A stretch of DNA of 64,000 nt, taken from the NCBI GenBank assembly GCA_944990035.1, contig CALYLX010000056.1:62001-126000 (forward strand), written 5' to 3'. Shown in pieces: positions 1-10,791 of the stretch. The notes beneath the pieces are model-generated. The model made no database searches. It saw nothing but the letters and a program-made list of their open reading frames with translations, and was not told the DNA's origin. The position numbers and the translations under genes are program-made. This stretch comes from Clitopilus passeckerianus. Lineage: Eukaryota; Basidiomycota; Agaricomycetes; Agaricales; Entolomataceae. Within the stretch, counting starts at the first letter, position 1. The number at the start of each line of letters is the position of its first letter.

Positions 1-3000
1 TGAGCTTGTGCTCGAGTAGGAGGTACCGAGTACGAACCTTGATTGCAAGCCACTAGATGGAGGAAGCACAGGAGGCATTAACATTAGCAAAAGTTAGTCT
101 GGAACGTAGCAAACGACGCACTCTTTCTAGGCATTCCGTGTGCTAAGAAGGTTACCCCAAGATTAGATTGAAGCCATCCGATGAAATTGGGGAAAGGTAC
201 TCACGAACAAATGATGACAGGGAGCCAGACTATAATTCTTTCTTCCATTCCCAGTAACCGCACTCAATAATCTCGCGCTACCTAGACCTCGTTCTCTCAG
301 GCTCGAAGTGAGACCACCGCTCTCCAAATCCACCTCTCCGTCCTTCTCTCCTCCTGTGTGACCGTCTTTCTCTGATCGAGTAGCGTTTGGATTGTGAACC
401 ATGATCAACTCCATGCAGATGGAACAGTCTCCGACTGACTGTTCTGCCGCATGAGGATCCGAGAGCGGTAGCGGCGGATGGTAGTCGTAGGTCTTCGTTG
501 TTTGATACTAGGCAGGATGGCAAAAATAGTCAGCACTGATGGTCAGAAGCGGATGGCAAGGAACCTACGCGTGCAGGAAGGAAGAAGGCCGGTCCAAATG
601 TATCTTGCATCATCACAACGCATGCTTGAAAGATTACCGACAAAGCAAGAAGGTAGGACCAAGGCCGAACTTCAACGTCAAGAACGTTCTTCGGGCATGC
701 AAGGAAGTCTAACGTGAACCTCAATCAGCCCAAGGCAACCGGGAAGAGCAGATGAAGGGACTTACACAGACAAAGATAAAGTCTGCAAACAGTAGTTCCT
801 ACAACATACTCCGCCGACAACCCACTGGATCGTCCCCGCCTTATGGATCGAAGAATCTGAGGTAACCAGATGAGAGAGTACGTCACGATGACGAAGATGA
901 CGGAGAGTAGCGGGGACAGTATGACTCGGACAATGAGAGTCAGAAAAACGAACAGAACAATCCCTGAAGAACTGTGTTAGCGTCGTTTAGGTCAGATAGC
1001 ATATACCGAAGCCTACACAAGCGAGCTTGAGGATCTGTTCGGATATGTTGAACGAAGAACTGCCAGAAGGTCATCTGGTCCGGGGTTAGCTGGGCTGGTG
1101 CCGCCGGAGGTGTAGGTGTTGCAGCTTGTTGTCCTTGCTGTGGCGGAGGTGTTGGTGCCCCAGAGGTATTCGGAGTTGGCGTTGGAGTAGGAGCGGTGGC
1201 AGGCGAAGGCACTGAAGGAGTAGTGACATTGCTATTGGCAGGGGGTGTTGCAGTTGACGGCCGAGGGCTGGGAGGCGGTTGCGTATTTGCATTTGGAGAC
1301 ACGCTCTCTGGTAGCTGTATCTGGTGGATCAAAACAGCAAATTGCTGAAGTAGCATGAAGCTTCAGTGAGGGCTTTGCATTCACGTGAACGAATATACTG
1401 ACCGCTTCGTGTACGAACAGGATGCAAGCCAGGAAAGCTGGAGCAACCAAGCTCAATGATGGCCTCCCCTCCGCTAAAATCGCAAACGTAATATGACCAG
1501 CAAAAGAGACAGAATCCATGGTGGCTTGGGAGAGGAAGGACCATCTGGAAATTCTGGAAAGTCCAGATGGCGTCCTGCTCTGCTCTGATTGTCGCGAGTA
1601 GAGAATGAGGAGCGCGAGGTAAGCCAAGCCTGCTGTACCAGCATAAGTGGTGACTTTGCGGAAGAATGTACGGGATCTAGGGGCTAGGATGAAACGCAGG
1701 GACCAAGGAAGGCAAGGAAGAAAACGCACCTAAGCCCCTCAGTATCGACGATTTCGTACATGATTCCACACTTCTTGCTCAAAAGCACACCGTTTATGGA
1801 TAGCTTGGGCGGTTCAATCGTCCAAATACCCGTAGGACGCTGAATTTCTTCCTCTAGTTCTAGCATTGATTGTTTGGAGACGGGAGATGGCTGCAACTGG
1901 GCGAAGAGGGTGAAAGGGCATTCAGCCTTTGGTAGGTCGGCTGGACTGACAGTCAGCAAACAAAAGGGCGATGTGAAAAGAAATATCCAACCATTTGAAT
2001 CCTGATCAATCACTCCGTCATCTATCAGCGTCCTCAGCTTCTTTATCCGTAATCCAAGTTCCGGTTCGATTAGACGAGCTGTCTGGTTCTTGGCAACCTC
2101 GGGGACGATTGAAGGCAACTGCCTGATATCGATACGGTGACTGCACATGAATAGTGTAAGTATAGGTAGTCACAATTAGTCGACCTATGACGCACCCCGG
2201 TGACTGTGCAAGGCCATATAATGTCCCGTTGGCAATGAAATGAATGCCTTCAAATTCCAGCCGGAGGTCTTCAGAAGTGTTCGAGTCCGTGAATTCTATT
2301 CTTCCCTGCATATGAAACGATGAGAAACGAGTAGTCAGAGAGGTCAGAATGGACGTACGTGAACGAGAGCCATGTCCTCCGAGATGACGGTGCCATTAAC
2401 CTCTGTCGGGAACTTCTCCACCACACTAATCGCCAGCTTGTCCGACGCCGTCCAGTTCCATCCTTGAATGCTCTCGATGATTTCCGTTTGGTTTGAATCC
2501 GACATCCATTTCTGCAGAAGGGGATTCCAGGAAGCTGTCTCATTTGCTGCGAGCGCCGGCGGTGTGATGTTATGGAATACCGATGAGCCATGAATGAATC
2601 CGGTAATGTTTGGGTAGTAGGTTGCGTATCTGTCGTCTAAGACTCCTGGTTGAATGTAAAGATCGTCAAGCAGCGGTGGTATAATAGGGTCTTGATTAGG
2701 CTGGGCATTGTGAGTTAACTATCGTCCAGTCTGTCTCGAGGACAGCTTTAGAGCCACGTACTAGGGTAAAATTAGTCTCAGTTCCATTCATCCACGCGGT
2801 AAAATTTCCGAGTTCGTATTGTAGATTGTGTAAAGCGTCTTGATACTGGTGTCTTGCGAGAAATTCGTCCCCATTATGGCTGGTGAGCATGAACAGAAGG
2901 AACGTGATGAATAAGAAACTGGGAATCGAGGTTCGCTGCCTGACTTGATTTCTTGTAGTTGCGTTCCCAGTCTCCTCATCGCGAACTCCATCCATCGTCG

Positions 3001-3091
3001 TATCGAGTCGAGAAAGGGAGGCGAGCCTATAGAGGCTCTTGCCAGCAGGCGGAGTGAGGCGCCGAGTTGTTGCCCCTTGTGGCAGTGGCAT
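1..3091 (-). CDS. TUL1: DSC/Tul1 transmembrane RING-H2 E3 ubiquitin ligase, 3' end outside the window
   Basis: Catalytic subunit of the Golgi/endosomal DSC ubiquitin ligase, which marks membrane proteins for degradation and, in some fungi, activates SREBP. The N-terminus (start chosen at 3091) is basic and then has a signal-anchor (SIPSFLFITFLLFML). A lumenal domain with N-glycosylation motifs (NFTAWMNGT) and a CG[IL] segment follows. Several membrane segments come next, with the family landmarks SRWSFLSQATMDSVSFAGH near 1500 and LACPKNVLDVEVRPWSYL near 690. A Pro/Thr-rich loop lies near 1100-1300. The RING-H2 finger starts with CSICMEL near 415, continues with APCHHLF near 215 and HTECLER near 145, then a mini-exon WLAIK near 55. 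The last CPxC pair must lie before base 1. Many short introns interrupt it. The family call is from recalled conserved blocks and is confident; the exact exon set is not. Confidence 0.9.
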
Positions 3092-3463
3092 GCCTCCTTG
3101 ATGGCGTGGGTCCACCTTGTCGATCGTGTCTGTCAAAAACACTAGTTTGCCTTTATAAAGTGACGTTGAATAGAAGATTAATGCAATCTTTGAGCTCAAT
3201 ATGTTCTCCACAAAAGTAGAAGTGTGTTCAGAAAACTATAAAAATACAAAAGCTACTACTCCACGACTCTATCTATTACACAGTAAACCCCTCGACTCCA
3301 ACTATTATATCGTACAAATGTCCATATATCCTACTAGTGTCCATGCGATCCATATGCGGTTTTTCTTGATTATGAGTTTTTTTTGGGTTTTTATCGTTTT
3401 GGGTGAATTTTTTTGAATTTTCTTGTCGACCGGAGACGGCCGAGGAAAAAGAGAAAAGAAAGT

Positions 3464-4400
3464 TTAACGAGTGACTTGAGTTGGACTTCTATGTAATAAG
3501 GAGATCCCGAACTTGAGTTGGACTTCTATGTAAGGAGATCCCGATTCTTGAAACTTGACGACGAAAGAGTTTTTTTTGGCGGCGGAAATAAGGAAACGGC
3601 ATCCAAAGAAGGTTCGCAATTCGTAAGGGTTGAGGTTGACCACGGCAGGGTCGGCGAGAATGAAGAGGAAGAAGCGGCTGAGCTGGCTTGAATACACCAG
3701 GAGCGAGTTGCTCGAGACCATCAAGATCATTCGCGGAAAGAGCGGCTGTATAGTTTGTGTTCGAAAAGACAGTGAGGTAGTTTAAATGTTGCTGATTTGA
3801 GCGCAGCGAGGTCCATGAGACGGGGAGGACAGTAAATTTGATGTGCTCGATGGCTTGGTAAAGAAAACATCCGTTGAGTGCACGTTTGAAGTTACAGACG
3901 CGAGGGCAGTGAGTCTGTGGAAGAGACAGGACGGTGGTTTGATGTGCTTGATGTTGACGAAGATAACATCCTTAAGGCATTTGATGATCGTGCAGAACAG
4001 TAGCAAGCAGTGAGACCGCAGATCCATACCCAACCCCACGAGCAACGAAGGCGCCACTTCATGCTCAGGAGGTTGTGTCGGGGCCTGAGTCCATGCTTAC
4101 AAGAGCGAGTTCGCAAGAGAGAAAGCCGAGGAGCTTGATGTTTGGCAGCCTGTTGAACGTTGACGAGGAAATCATTGGCGGGAGACGTTGCATCGACGAG
4201 TACACAGTTCCAAGGCTTCATGAGGTAGGAAGCGCGGTGAGGCGGTCGAAGAGTGTCCAACCTGGACAAGGCAAGGCGTCGAGGGATGAGGTGTAAACCA
4301 GGTACTGGGGCGCTCGTGAAGGTCTAATAAAGACAGATGTCAGTGAAAGCACTCGGATCAATATAATGACATACGCACCATTAACCCCCTTGAGTCCCAT
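3464..4400 (-). CDS. Orphan protein, possibly F-box/LRR-like or a remnant of one
   Basis: On the minus strand several overlapping open stretches can be joined by plausible introns. MGLKGVNG is followed by a donor near 4380, and an LRR-like stretch (LPNIKLLGFLSCELAL) ends at a GTAAGC donor near 4100. Further stretches (NYLTVFSNTNYTAALSANDL; FLFILADPAVVNLNPYELRT) lie between 3790 and 3560. The style resembles F-box/LRR proteins common in mushroom genomes, but no F-box is visible. No single exon chain convinced me, so the gene may be real with several introns or degenerate. The 3' part carries a local 37/34-nt tandem repeat that would alter the C-terminus. Confidence 0.3.
3474..3544. repeat. Two-copy tandem repeat, 37 and 34 nt
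   Basis: The first copy spans 3474-3510 and the second 3511-3544. They share the core GAGTTGGACTTCTATGTA and the tail GGAGATCCCGA. The second copy lacks three bases (ATA) of the first. This is a simple local duplication inside or at the 3' end of the orphan gene on the minus strand. Confidence 0.85.
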
Positions 4401-4575
4401 GTTGTACCTGATCCTTCATCCTTCGAAAGAACCGCTGAATCGCATAGGCAACTGAATACCTGCCCAAGAGCGAGCGATTGAGGCGCGGTTCACATTCTTG
4501 CCACCACTTGAGAGTGGGTTCTTGATTGGACCAAAGAGGTTGAGTCGCTTAATTGAAGCTGATGGTTTTGTGTGC

Positions 4576-5828
4576 TTAGTCGATGTCCATGTCTTCGGAC
4601 ACATCGCCCATGAGGATATCGATATCCTCATGAATGTCGATTTCCATGTCGTTCCAGGCGTCAAGCATGACGATGTCAATGTCTTCTGGCATATCTATAT
4701 CCATGTCCTGTGAAGCATCATCCATGATGCTATCTTCATCCTCGAGAAGGTCGATATCCATATCTTCTGAGGTGTCGCCCCTGACATAGTCGTTGTCTGT
4801 GGGGATATCAATCTCCATGCCCTCGCCGCTATCGTCCACGTCGATGTCGTTGGCTTTTGGCGAGGTATATACCATGGCGGTATTGTGCTTGGGAGTATCA
4901 AACTCCACGAGGGTTGAGGTTGCTGAATCAAAAAGAGTGGTGGAAGTAGGTGTAGAGACGCTGGTAGCAGCGGATGTTGGCGTATTGAAGCCAGTTGTAG
5001 TAGGGGTTGCCGTGGTGGTGATCGGTGGGGAAGTGCGCTTGATGAGACGAAGAGCGCGCCTTCTAAGTTTGCCGGAGGTGGTAAAGTGCGAGGTTGACCA
5101 AGGCGAGCGGCGGTAGGCGGGGTGGGTGACCTTGCAACGTTTGGCGGGGCGTCCTTTCTGCTTTGTATGCGACCTGATGCGCTTGTCGCGAGTGACTGGA
5201 TCGAATGGCATCCACAATGCCAGATGAGTGGTGACCACGGGGACCGAGTCCCGGAAGGGGTACCACTCTGCCAGCATAGCGGTCAGAGCGTCAACGTTGG
5301 GATCGGCCATATTGACATCGGCTGCATGGGCGGGATTATGCAGGGGCTCCCGTTGGGCGAGCCCGATAGGGACGTTAGATATGGCGATATGGGGCATCTT
5401 GACGTCGTCAAGAGCATCAGGGTCAGCGTCCACCATGTCGTCGTCGGGATCTGGCAACGCGTTCATCTCAACATCAGCTGAATGAGCGGGTGCGATGTTG
5501 AATTTGACGGGGAACGCGTCGGGCAGGACGTTCGCTTGAGCGACGAAGGGTAGCAGCGGCGTTGCCGGAACGGTGGCGTGCAGGGCTTGAGCGGGGTTGT
5601 GGTCGGTAGGATGCTGCGTCGAGCAGCTCGCCTTGGCGGGGAAGGCTGCCACGCCAGGGGCTGAATCAACGATGGTTAGGATATCTCGCCTTTACGAAGA
5701 TTGGGAGTTTACTTACGATCTTTGGCGTTGCAGAACGCCCTACCACGCTGACCACGCAAGGTGCGGTCATTGTGGCAGACGTTGTTTAGCTTGGGCTGCA
5801 TCTGGTGGTGCAAATCAAGGGTGGCCAT
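4576..5828 (-). CDS. Acidic repeat protein with DMDID-type C-terminal motifs, function unknown
   Basis: Two exons (5717-5828 and 4576-5660) join in frame to about 398 residues. The intron starts GTAAGT and ends TTCAG. The short first exon (MATLDLHHQMQPKLNN) uses the first ATG after a stop-rich leader. The middle carries a basic patch (KQKGRPAKRCK, KLRRRALRLIKR) that could be a nuclear localisation signal, followed by a Thr/Pro-rich linker. The last 110 residues are a degenerate acidic repeat of the type EDMDIDxxEDxD, about eight units long, ending EDMDID. No known domain was recognised. A basic-plus-acidic layout fits a nuclear or chromatin-associated protein, but that is inference only. Confidence 0.65.
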
Positions 5829-6748
5829 ATCGTCGTATATGGATAAGGAAAGAAAGACTAGTTCTTGCATCTTTTATAGGCCGAATCGGTGGCTGTCCTT
5901 ATTTTCGCGTTTGTTTATCCTCGTGACCAAACCAAGGACGCGACTGCGTCGTTGTAAAAACAGACAGAGCGATACCTGTAATGCCAAGTACTTGGCCATG
6001 ACCTCATTTCAAGTGTCGTCGATCGTGCCCCAATCCGGGGATTGGGAGCCTATTGTTGTTGGCGGGAGAGCTGGAAGAGTACTGTGGCGCATTTTGTGCT
6101 TTGTCCTGGAATCACATCGAGATGTAGCTCTCATCCATTTGAATGTTTCCGTACCTTATTTTAGTTTGACAAACCTTCTTTTGTCTCTTCAGTGAATCGT
6201 GATATCGGGGGGTAATTCGTTGCTCAGCGGTGAACCTTGTCCTAGACGCCGTTTACTAGACCAAATCAAATCAATATACCGCAAGGTGACGTTCAAAGCC
6301 TCATATATACCTCTCAGTCAGGTCTAGCCAGAAGTAGCCGGTTGTACGAATGTGACGAACGAAGGTGTTTTCCTAGGAGTGCGCCTTCAGGACGGTGACC
6401 TGACAAGGCTGCAGCGACTAGGTCGATTCCATACTCATTCACCCGCATTCGACCATGAATAGCCTGTTTCCTCGCTTTCTCGACGTCCTAGGATGATTTT
6501 CGGTCCGGTTCGTTCTGCAGGCCATCCGAGAAATGAGCCACTGCCTCAGAGCTGTTGTCCATTTCATCATAAGAACCACGGATCTACTGTCCAGACTGTC
6601 TCGAAGAGGTCACTTCTATAGTTTATCCAAAAGACAATGGCCCTCGAATGCGTCAGAATCGTCCGTGTCAAGCTGTGTTAAGTTGAAGTTTGGATTTGGG
6701 CTGGATAAATCTCCGAAATTTGAACTTTGGAGATCACGTGCGAGCAAA
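5829..6748. other. Intergenic region between divergent genes, no gene recognised
   Basis: About 0.9 kb separates the minus-strand acidic-repeat gene from NNF1. Open stretches exist (for example 5761-6195 and 6533-6766 on plus) but have neither a recognisable domain nor convincing splice structure. It presumably holds the upstream regions of both genes. Confidence 0.5.
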
Positions 6749-6754
6749 ACGCGT
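6735..6754 (+). promoter_or_regulatory. E-box/CDEI-like and MCB-like motifs upstream of NNF1
   Basis: ATCACGTG (CACGTG at 6735-6740) matches the Cbf1/CDEI consensus RTCACGTG. ACGCGT at 6749-6754 matches the MluI cell-cycle box bound by MBF in other fungi. They lie 10-35 nt upstream of the first in-frame ATG of a kinetochore gene. Both motifs are short and could occur by chance. Confidence 0.35.
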
Positions 6755-6766
6755 AACTTCGCCTAA

Positions 6767-7611
6767 ATGACAGTGCTAAACATTGAGGACCATGTTCAAC
6801 CTATCAGGCAGTCGACGATGGACGCACTTTCATTCAGCTTTGCAACTTGCAATTTCCCGGTCAGCAAGGAAGTGGACGTGAGTGAGTATGAGGTTGAAAG
6901 GTCTCCAGTCATTGACCAATCACCCTTTAGCTTTGACGATTTCGCAGAATGCTTTCCTGGATTTGTCGAAGAGGACAAGAACGGCGCTTTGGCCACATTC
7001 AACAGTATATCTGACTATATAGAGGCTCAAAACTTCGTACGCAATTGTGCAGTCTAAAAACGCGCTTTTCCAACGCTCATCACGCGCCTTACAGCGAGAT
7101 CTGGACAAGCTCTTCAAGGAATATGGTGTCCAAGAAAACATCGACATCCTTCATAAAGTCGTAAACGAAGCAAAGGACAGGAAATCCAAAGGAGATGCCG
7201 GAGAAGATGTCTGGAAAGAAGATCTCGAACCTCGGCACGCCGTCACTGCAAGGACCGTCCCGGTTTTTGAGGGGGAAGTGCAAAGGTTGCGAGAAACCCT
7301 GGCCGCTGTACGCGTTATGTTTTTTGGGCTTTGTTTCGGATCTTAATTCACACTTCTCAGGCCGAGCAAGAGAATAAGGAGCTCCTGGGCAGGCTAGAGG
7401 AAAACACCAAAGCCACCAACACAGCTAATGGCCGGGTGCAGGAAATATTAAGCAACGTGGACCGGGTACGCCCAATCCCAATGTACCTCTCTACACTTTC
7501 CTCACCCTTCTGCTCTAGGCATATGAAGAATGGCAAAACCTGCCAATGGACGACCTTGAAGCTTGGACAGTGCAAACGACCGAAACCCTGAAGCCGACGC
7601 TACCTTCATGA
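6767..7611 (+). CDS. NNF1: Kinetochore protein NNF1/PMF1, Mis12/MIND complex subunit
   Basis: NNF1 pairs with Mis12/Mtw1 in the MIND complex that links centromeric chromatin to the outer kinetochore. Four exons fit: 6767-7036, 7095-7307, 7361-7465 and 7519-7611, with introns of 58, 53 and 53 nt. Joining exons 1 and 2 places the family block AECFPGF...ISDYIEAQNF next to RDLDKLFKEYGVQENIDIL, as in NNF1 proteins. A later coiled-coil (EVQRLRETLAA-EQENKELLGRLEEN) ends in AYEEWQNLPMDDLEAWT. Translation could instead start at the second Met (6818), which would give a length more usual for the family. The frame is open through a GTGAGT..TTTAG stretch near 6880-6932, and splicing there would break it. 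The call rests on recalled family blocks and good exon phasing. Confidence 0.8.
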
Positions 7612-8243
7612 TTGTTCCCATCTCGTCCACATGACCATTTTACGGCTTCATCTTATACCTAACTTATACCATCTACTTCGTCTCTCCTTTCGTCAACTAC
7701 CGCACAGCTGTCTGTACTATTACCCATCCTTGGAATATTATAATATCGCCGAGAAGGTCTTGTTTGGTCCGTCAGTTCGCATTCTTTGGGTTCCATCCCA
7801 TACGCACCTCTCCTCGATCATATCATATTCATGTTTCATCAGATACCCAACGATCATGAGGACCAAGGTGAGGCATCTCCTGTGACCACCGTTCAGCATG
7901 CTAATTTTCTCTCTTCCTGGATAGTTTTCAAGTTTCTAGTAGGGTCACCCAGTTTTGGCAACAGGCCTTATTTTCCATCTCGACCTGTGACAGATCTTGA
8001 CCACGCTTTCGGCTGCGAACCTCCTCGGCGTCGAGAAATTTCTCTCATCCGACTATCCGAGAAGCGATGGGGTCAGATGCGTTCGTCACGCGGGTGCTTC
8101 TCAATGGCAACAGGTCAGGAGTCTATTACTCTGCAAGTCTCAATCGGATCCGAGTCTTCATTGCATATGTCCGTTGTCGTCATCGACCCTTGTGGTCTGC
8201 ATGTCACCAGGGACTGAGAATGCATCCGTTGCTTTCTTGCAGG
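7612..8243. other. Intergenic region upstream of the amylase gene
   Basis: About 0.6 kb between the NNF1 stop and the amylase TATA box. No coding region was recognised; the open stretches here lack family features. It probably contains the NNF1 3' end and the amylase promoter. Confidence 0.5.
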
Positions 8244-8250
8244 GTATAAA
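8244..8250 (+). promoter_or_regulatory. TATA box of the alpha-amylase gene
   Basis: GTATAAAACAG occurs about 50 nt upstream of the amylase ATG, a standard distance for a strongly regulated fungal secreted-enzyme gene with a short 5' leader. Confidence 0.6.
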
Positions 8251-8295
8251 ACAGAGCAAGGTGTTTTACATCTGCAGCTGAACAAACGGGTAGAA

Positions 8296-10572
8296 ATGCT
8301 TCTTCGAACGACTGTTGTTGCTGCCTTACTGCCCCTCGTGCTCGCAGGGACCACGCCTAAAGCCAAGAACGTCATTATCCAGCTCTTCGAATGGCCTTGG
8401 GACAGGTTCGTCTCCCCCCATGCTTTCTGAATTTCTGCTAACCTTCACGCCAAATTCAAGTGTTGCGAGTGAATGCCGCGACGTCATCGGCCCTGGGGGA
8501 TATGGCTACGTCCAAGTCAGCCCAGCTCACGAACACGTCCAGGGAGCCAACTGGTGGTCCGACTACCAGCCTGTCTCGTATAAGCTGATCAGCAAGCGAG
8601 GGGTAAGATTTACATCCCACTTTAGCTGGCGTAAGCTCATATCTATGCACAGACAAGAGAACAGTTTGCAAACATGATTAAAACTTGCAAGGCTGCAGGT
8701 GTTGATGTTCTCGTCGATGGTACGTTCTCTCGATGTCTTGATGCCTTCCGTGGACCTGATGCTACCCTCAGCTGTACTCAACCACATGACGCTGTATGCT
8801 GTTATTTTTTCCGAGCCCAAGATGTCGCTCCAATTGACTTCCTAGGGCTACCGAACCTGCCGTAGGTTTCGCTGGTTCGCAGTACTCCAAGTACAACTAG
8901 TAAGTCGCTCATCCTAGCCGTTCAATCCAGTACTTATAGCTCTGGGCGTAGCCCTGCCGTCCCTTATACCTCCTCCAACTTCCATTATGGTGCTGGCAAC
9001 GGACAGGCGTGTCAGATCACAGGTGGTGGAGGCGCCAACGAGTGAGTGTAACTGTACTTAGACACACGCGTGTATACTGAGCGGTGCAACAGGCTCACTA
9101 ACTGCGAGGTTGGTCGCATTCCAGGCTAACGGCCGCTAACCTCTGAACTGGTCTCTCTGACATGATGTGGTACAGCTCGGTGGTTTGGCAGATCTCGCGC
9201 AGGAGCAACCTGTTGTACGCGACGCTCTGGCAGCACACCTGAAGGACCTCATCTCGCTTGTACGCCTCTTCTCATTTGTCTTCTCAATTTCTGCCTAACA
9301 TATGTCATCAGGGTGCTGGTGGATTCCGGCTCGACTCTGCTCGTCTCATTGCGCAACCTGATCTAAAGGCGATTCTCGACCGAATTACGACACCTTATTA
9401 CAACATCCTCGAGATCATCTACGGAAGAGGTGAAAGCGATGCTGCCAGCGGCAACTACTCCGCTCTTGGAGACATCAACGAGTTCCGAGCTGTGACGGCC
9501 GTCCAAGAGCATTTTTTGAACCTTGGGGTGAGTTCCTAAATTTCGGCTTTGATTGTACTAGTACTAGTTTCTAACTTGCACTAGATTACCGAACTTGTCA
9601 CTCCCAACCGTGGGTGGTCCTTGGCCTTGATCCTCTGCTCTCTTTAACAGTGATGGACGTTAGCTATGGGCGTGAATTGGGGGTATCTTCCTTCCGAAAA
9701 CGCCAACATCATGACCGCAAACCACGATACCGTACGTCTACTTGTCCAATCACCTCTTTCTTGGCGATTCACAGGAGCATCCCACAGGAGCGAAACGGAA
9801 ACTCTCTCAATGTCAACTCTCCGAACAACGCATATGTGCTGTCTGCGTTGTTCATCCTCGCATTCAACTACGGCGTGCCAACCATATTCTCCGGATACGA
9901 CTTCAACGAGTACTCGCAACCGGCGCCTCAAGATGCTAGCGGAAAGACTCTTCCTGTCACTTGTTTCTCGAATGGATGGCGCTGTAAGATTCCCTCTTAC
10001 GTTTCCTCGCGGGTGAAAGTTCTAACGAATATTTTCAAGGCGAGCATCGCTGGATGGTAAATGTCGCAAGCAAGTATTGCCGTCTAGGTGCCTGACCTTC
10101 TCTCATCAGGCGATCTTGAATATGGTCGGCTTCCACAACGCGGTCGGGTCCTCCGCTTTGACGAACATCTTCAGTGGAAGCGCTCAGCGAATTGGTGAGA
10201 TTTCTCGAGTTACGACTTTAAGTTCGTCAACTTACCTGGCCTGTGCACAGCCTTTGGCCGAGGAAACATTGGCTTCATCGTGATCAACCACGAGGACAGT
10301 GTCTGGACCAATACCTTCACCACCTCTCTTCCCAATGGAAACTGTGGGTTTATGCTCCTCCTCGATTACTTGATGATTTAACTAACCTTATTTCTACAGA
10401 TTGTGATATTATGTGAGAGATTCCTTGTCGAGGACGGGGCTTGATGACTAACTATGCCCAAAGCCATGCTAATTTCGACAGCTGTTCTGGTGCTACTTAT
10501 ACAGTTTCGGGCGGCAAGTTTACAGCTTCCGTAGGAGGACATGATGCTCTGGCCCTCTACGTGCGACCGTAG
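8296..10572 (+). CDS. Secreted alpha-amylase, glycoside hydrolase family 13
   Basis: Extracellular starch-degrading enzyme (EC 3.2.1.1). A signal peptide is seen at the start ([19 protein letters not shown]), then [12 protein letters not shown]. The conserved GH13 regions appear in order across about nine introns. Region I is DVLVDAVLNHMT, split by an intron near 8720. Region II is [10 protein letters not shown] with the nucleophile Asp near 9335. LEIIYGRGE carries the acid/base Glu near 9410. TANHDT has the third catalytic Asp near 9722. The C-terminal beta domain ends [12 protein letters not shown] just before the stop. The layout resembles animal-type and basidiomycete single-domain amylases; no starch-binding module is seen. 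All catalytic residues are present, so it looks functional. Confidence 0.92.
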
Positions 10573-10791
10573 TTTGTGGTGCAAGTCTTCGGTTACTTCG
10601 TTGAAATAATGTTTATCGCCTTACGTAGCAAATGTGAATGAAATCCATAACCTAACAGAACGTTAACATAACTATCTAGTTCGAATTCATGGGTTGTTCG
10701 TGGCTGCTTGCGTGACTGTAGAGATTGGTGAAGTGGCCCAAGATCGTTTCCGGCAAACACCGGCCCAGTTTGCTCCCCAACGTCCATCCAA

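Noticed and set aside
7037..7052. A 16-nt intron (GTACGC..GCAG) in NNF1 that would join exon 1 to an upstream-extended exon 2
   Set aside because: Far too short for a spliceosomal intron; the 58-nt alternative (7037-7094) is canonical and gives the better family match.
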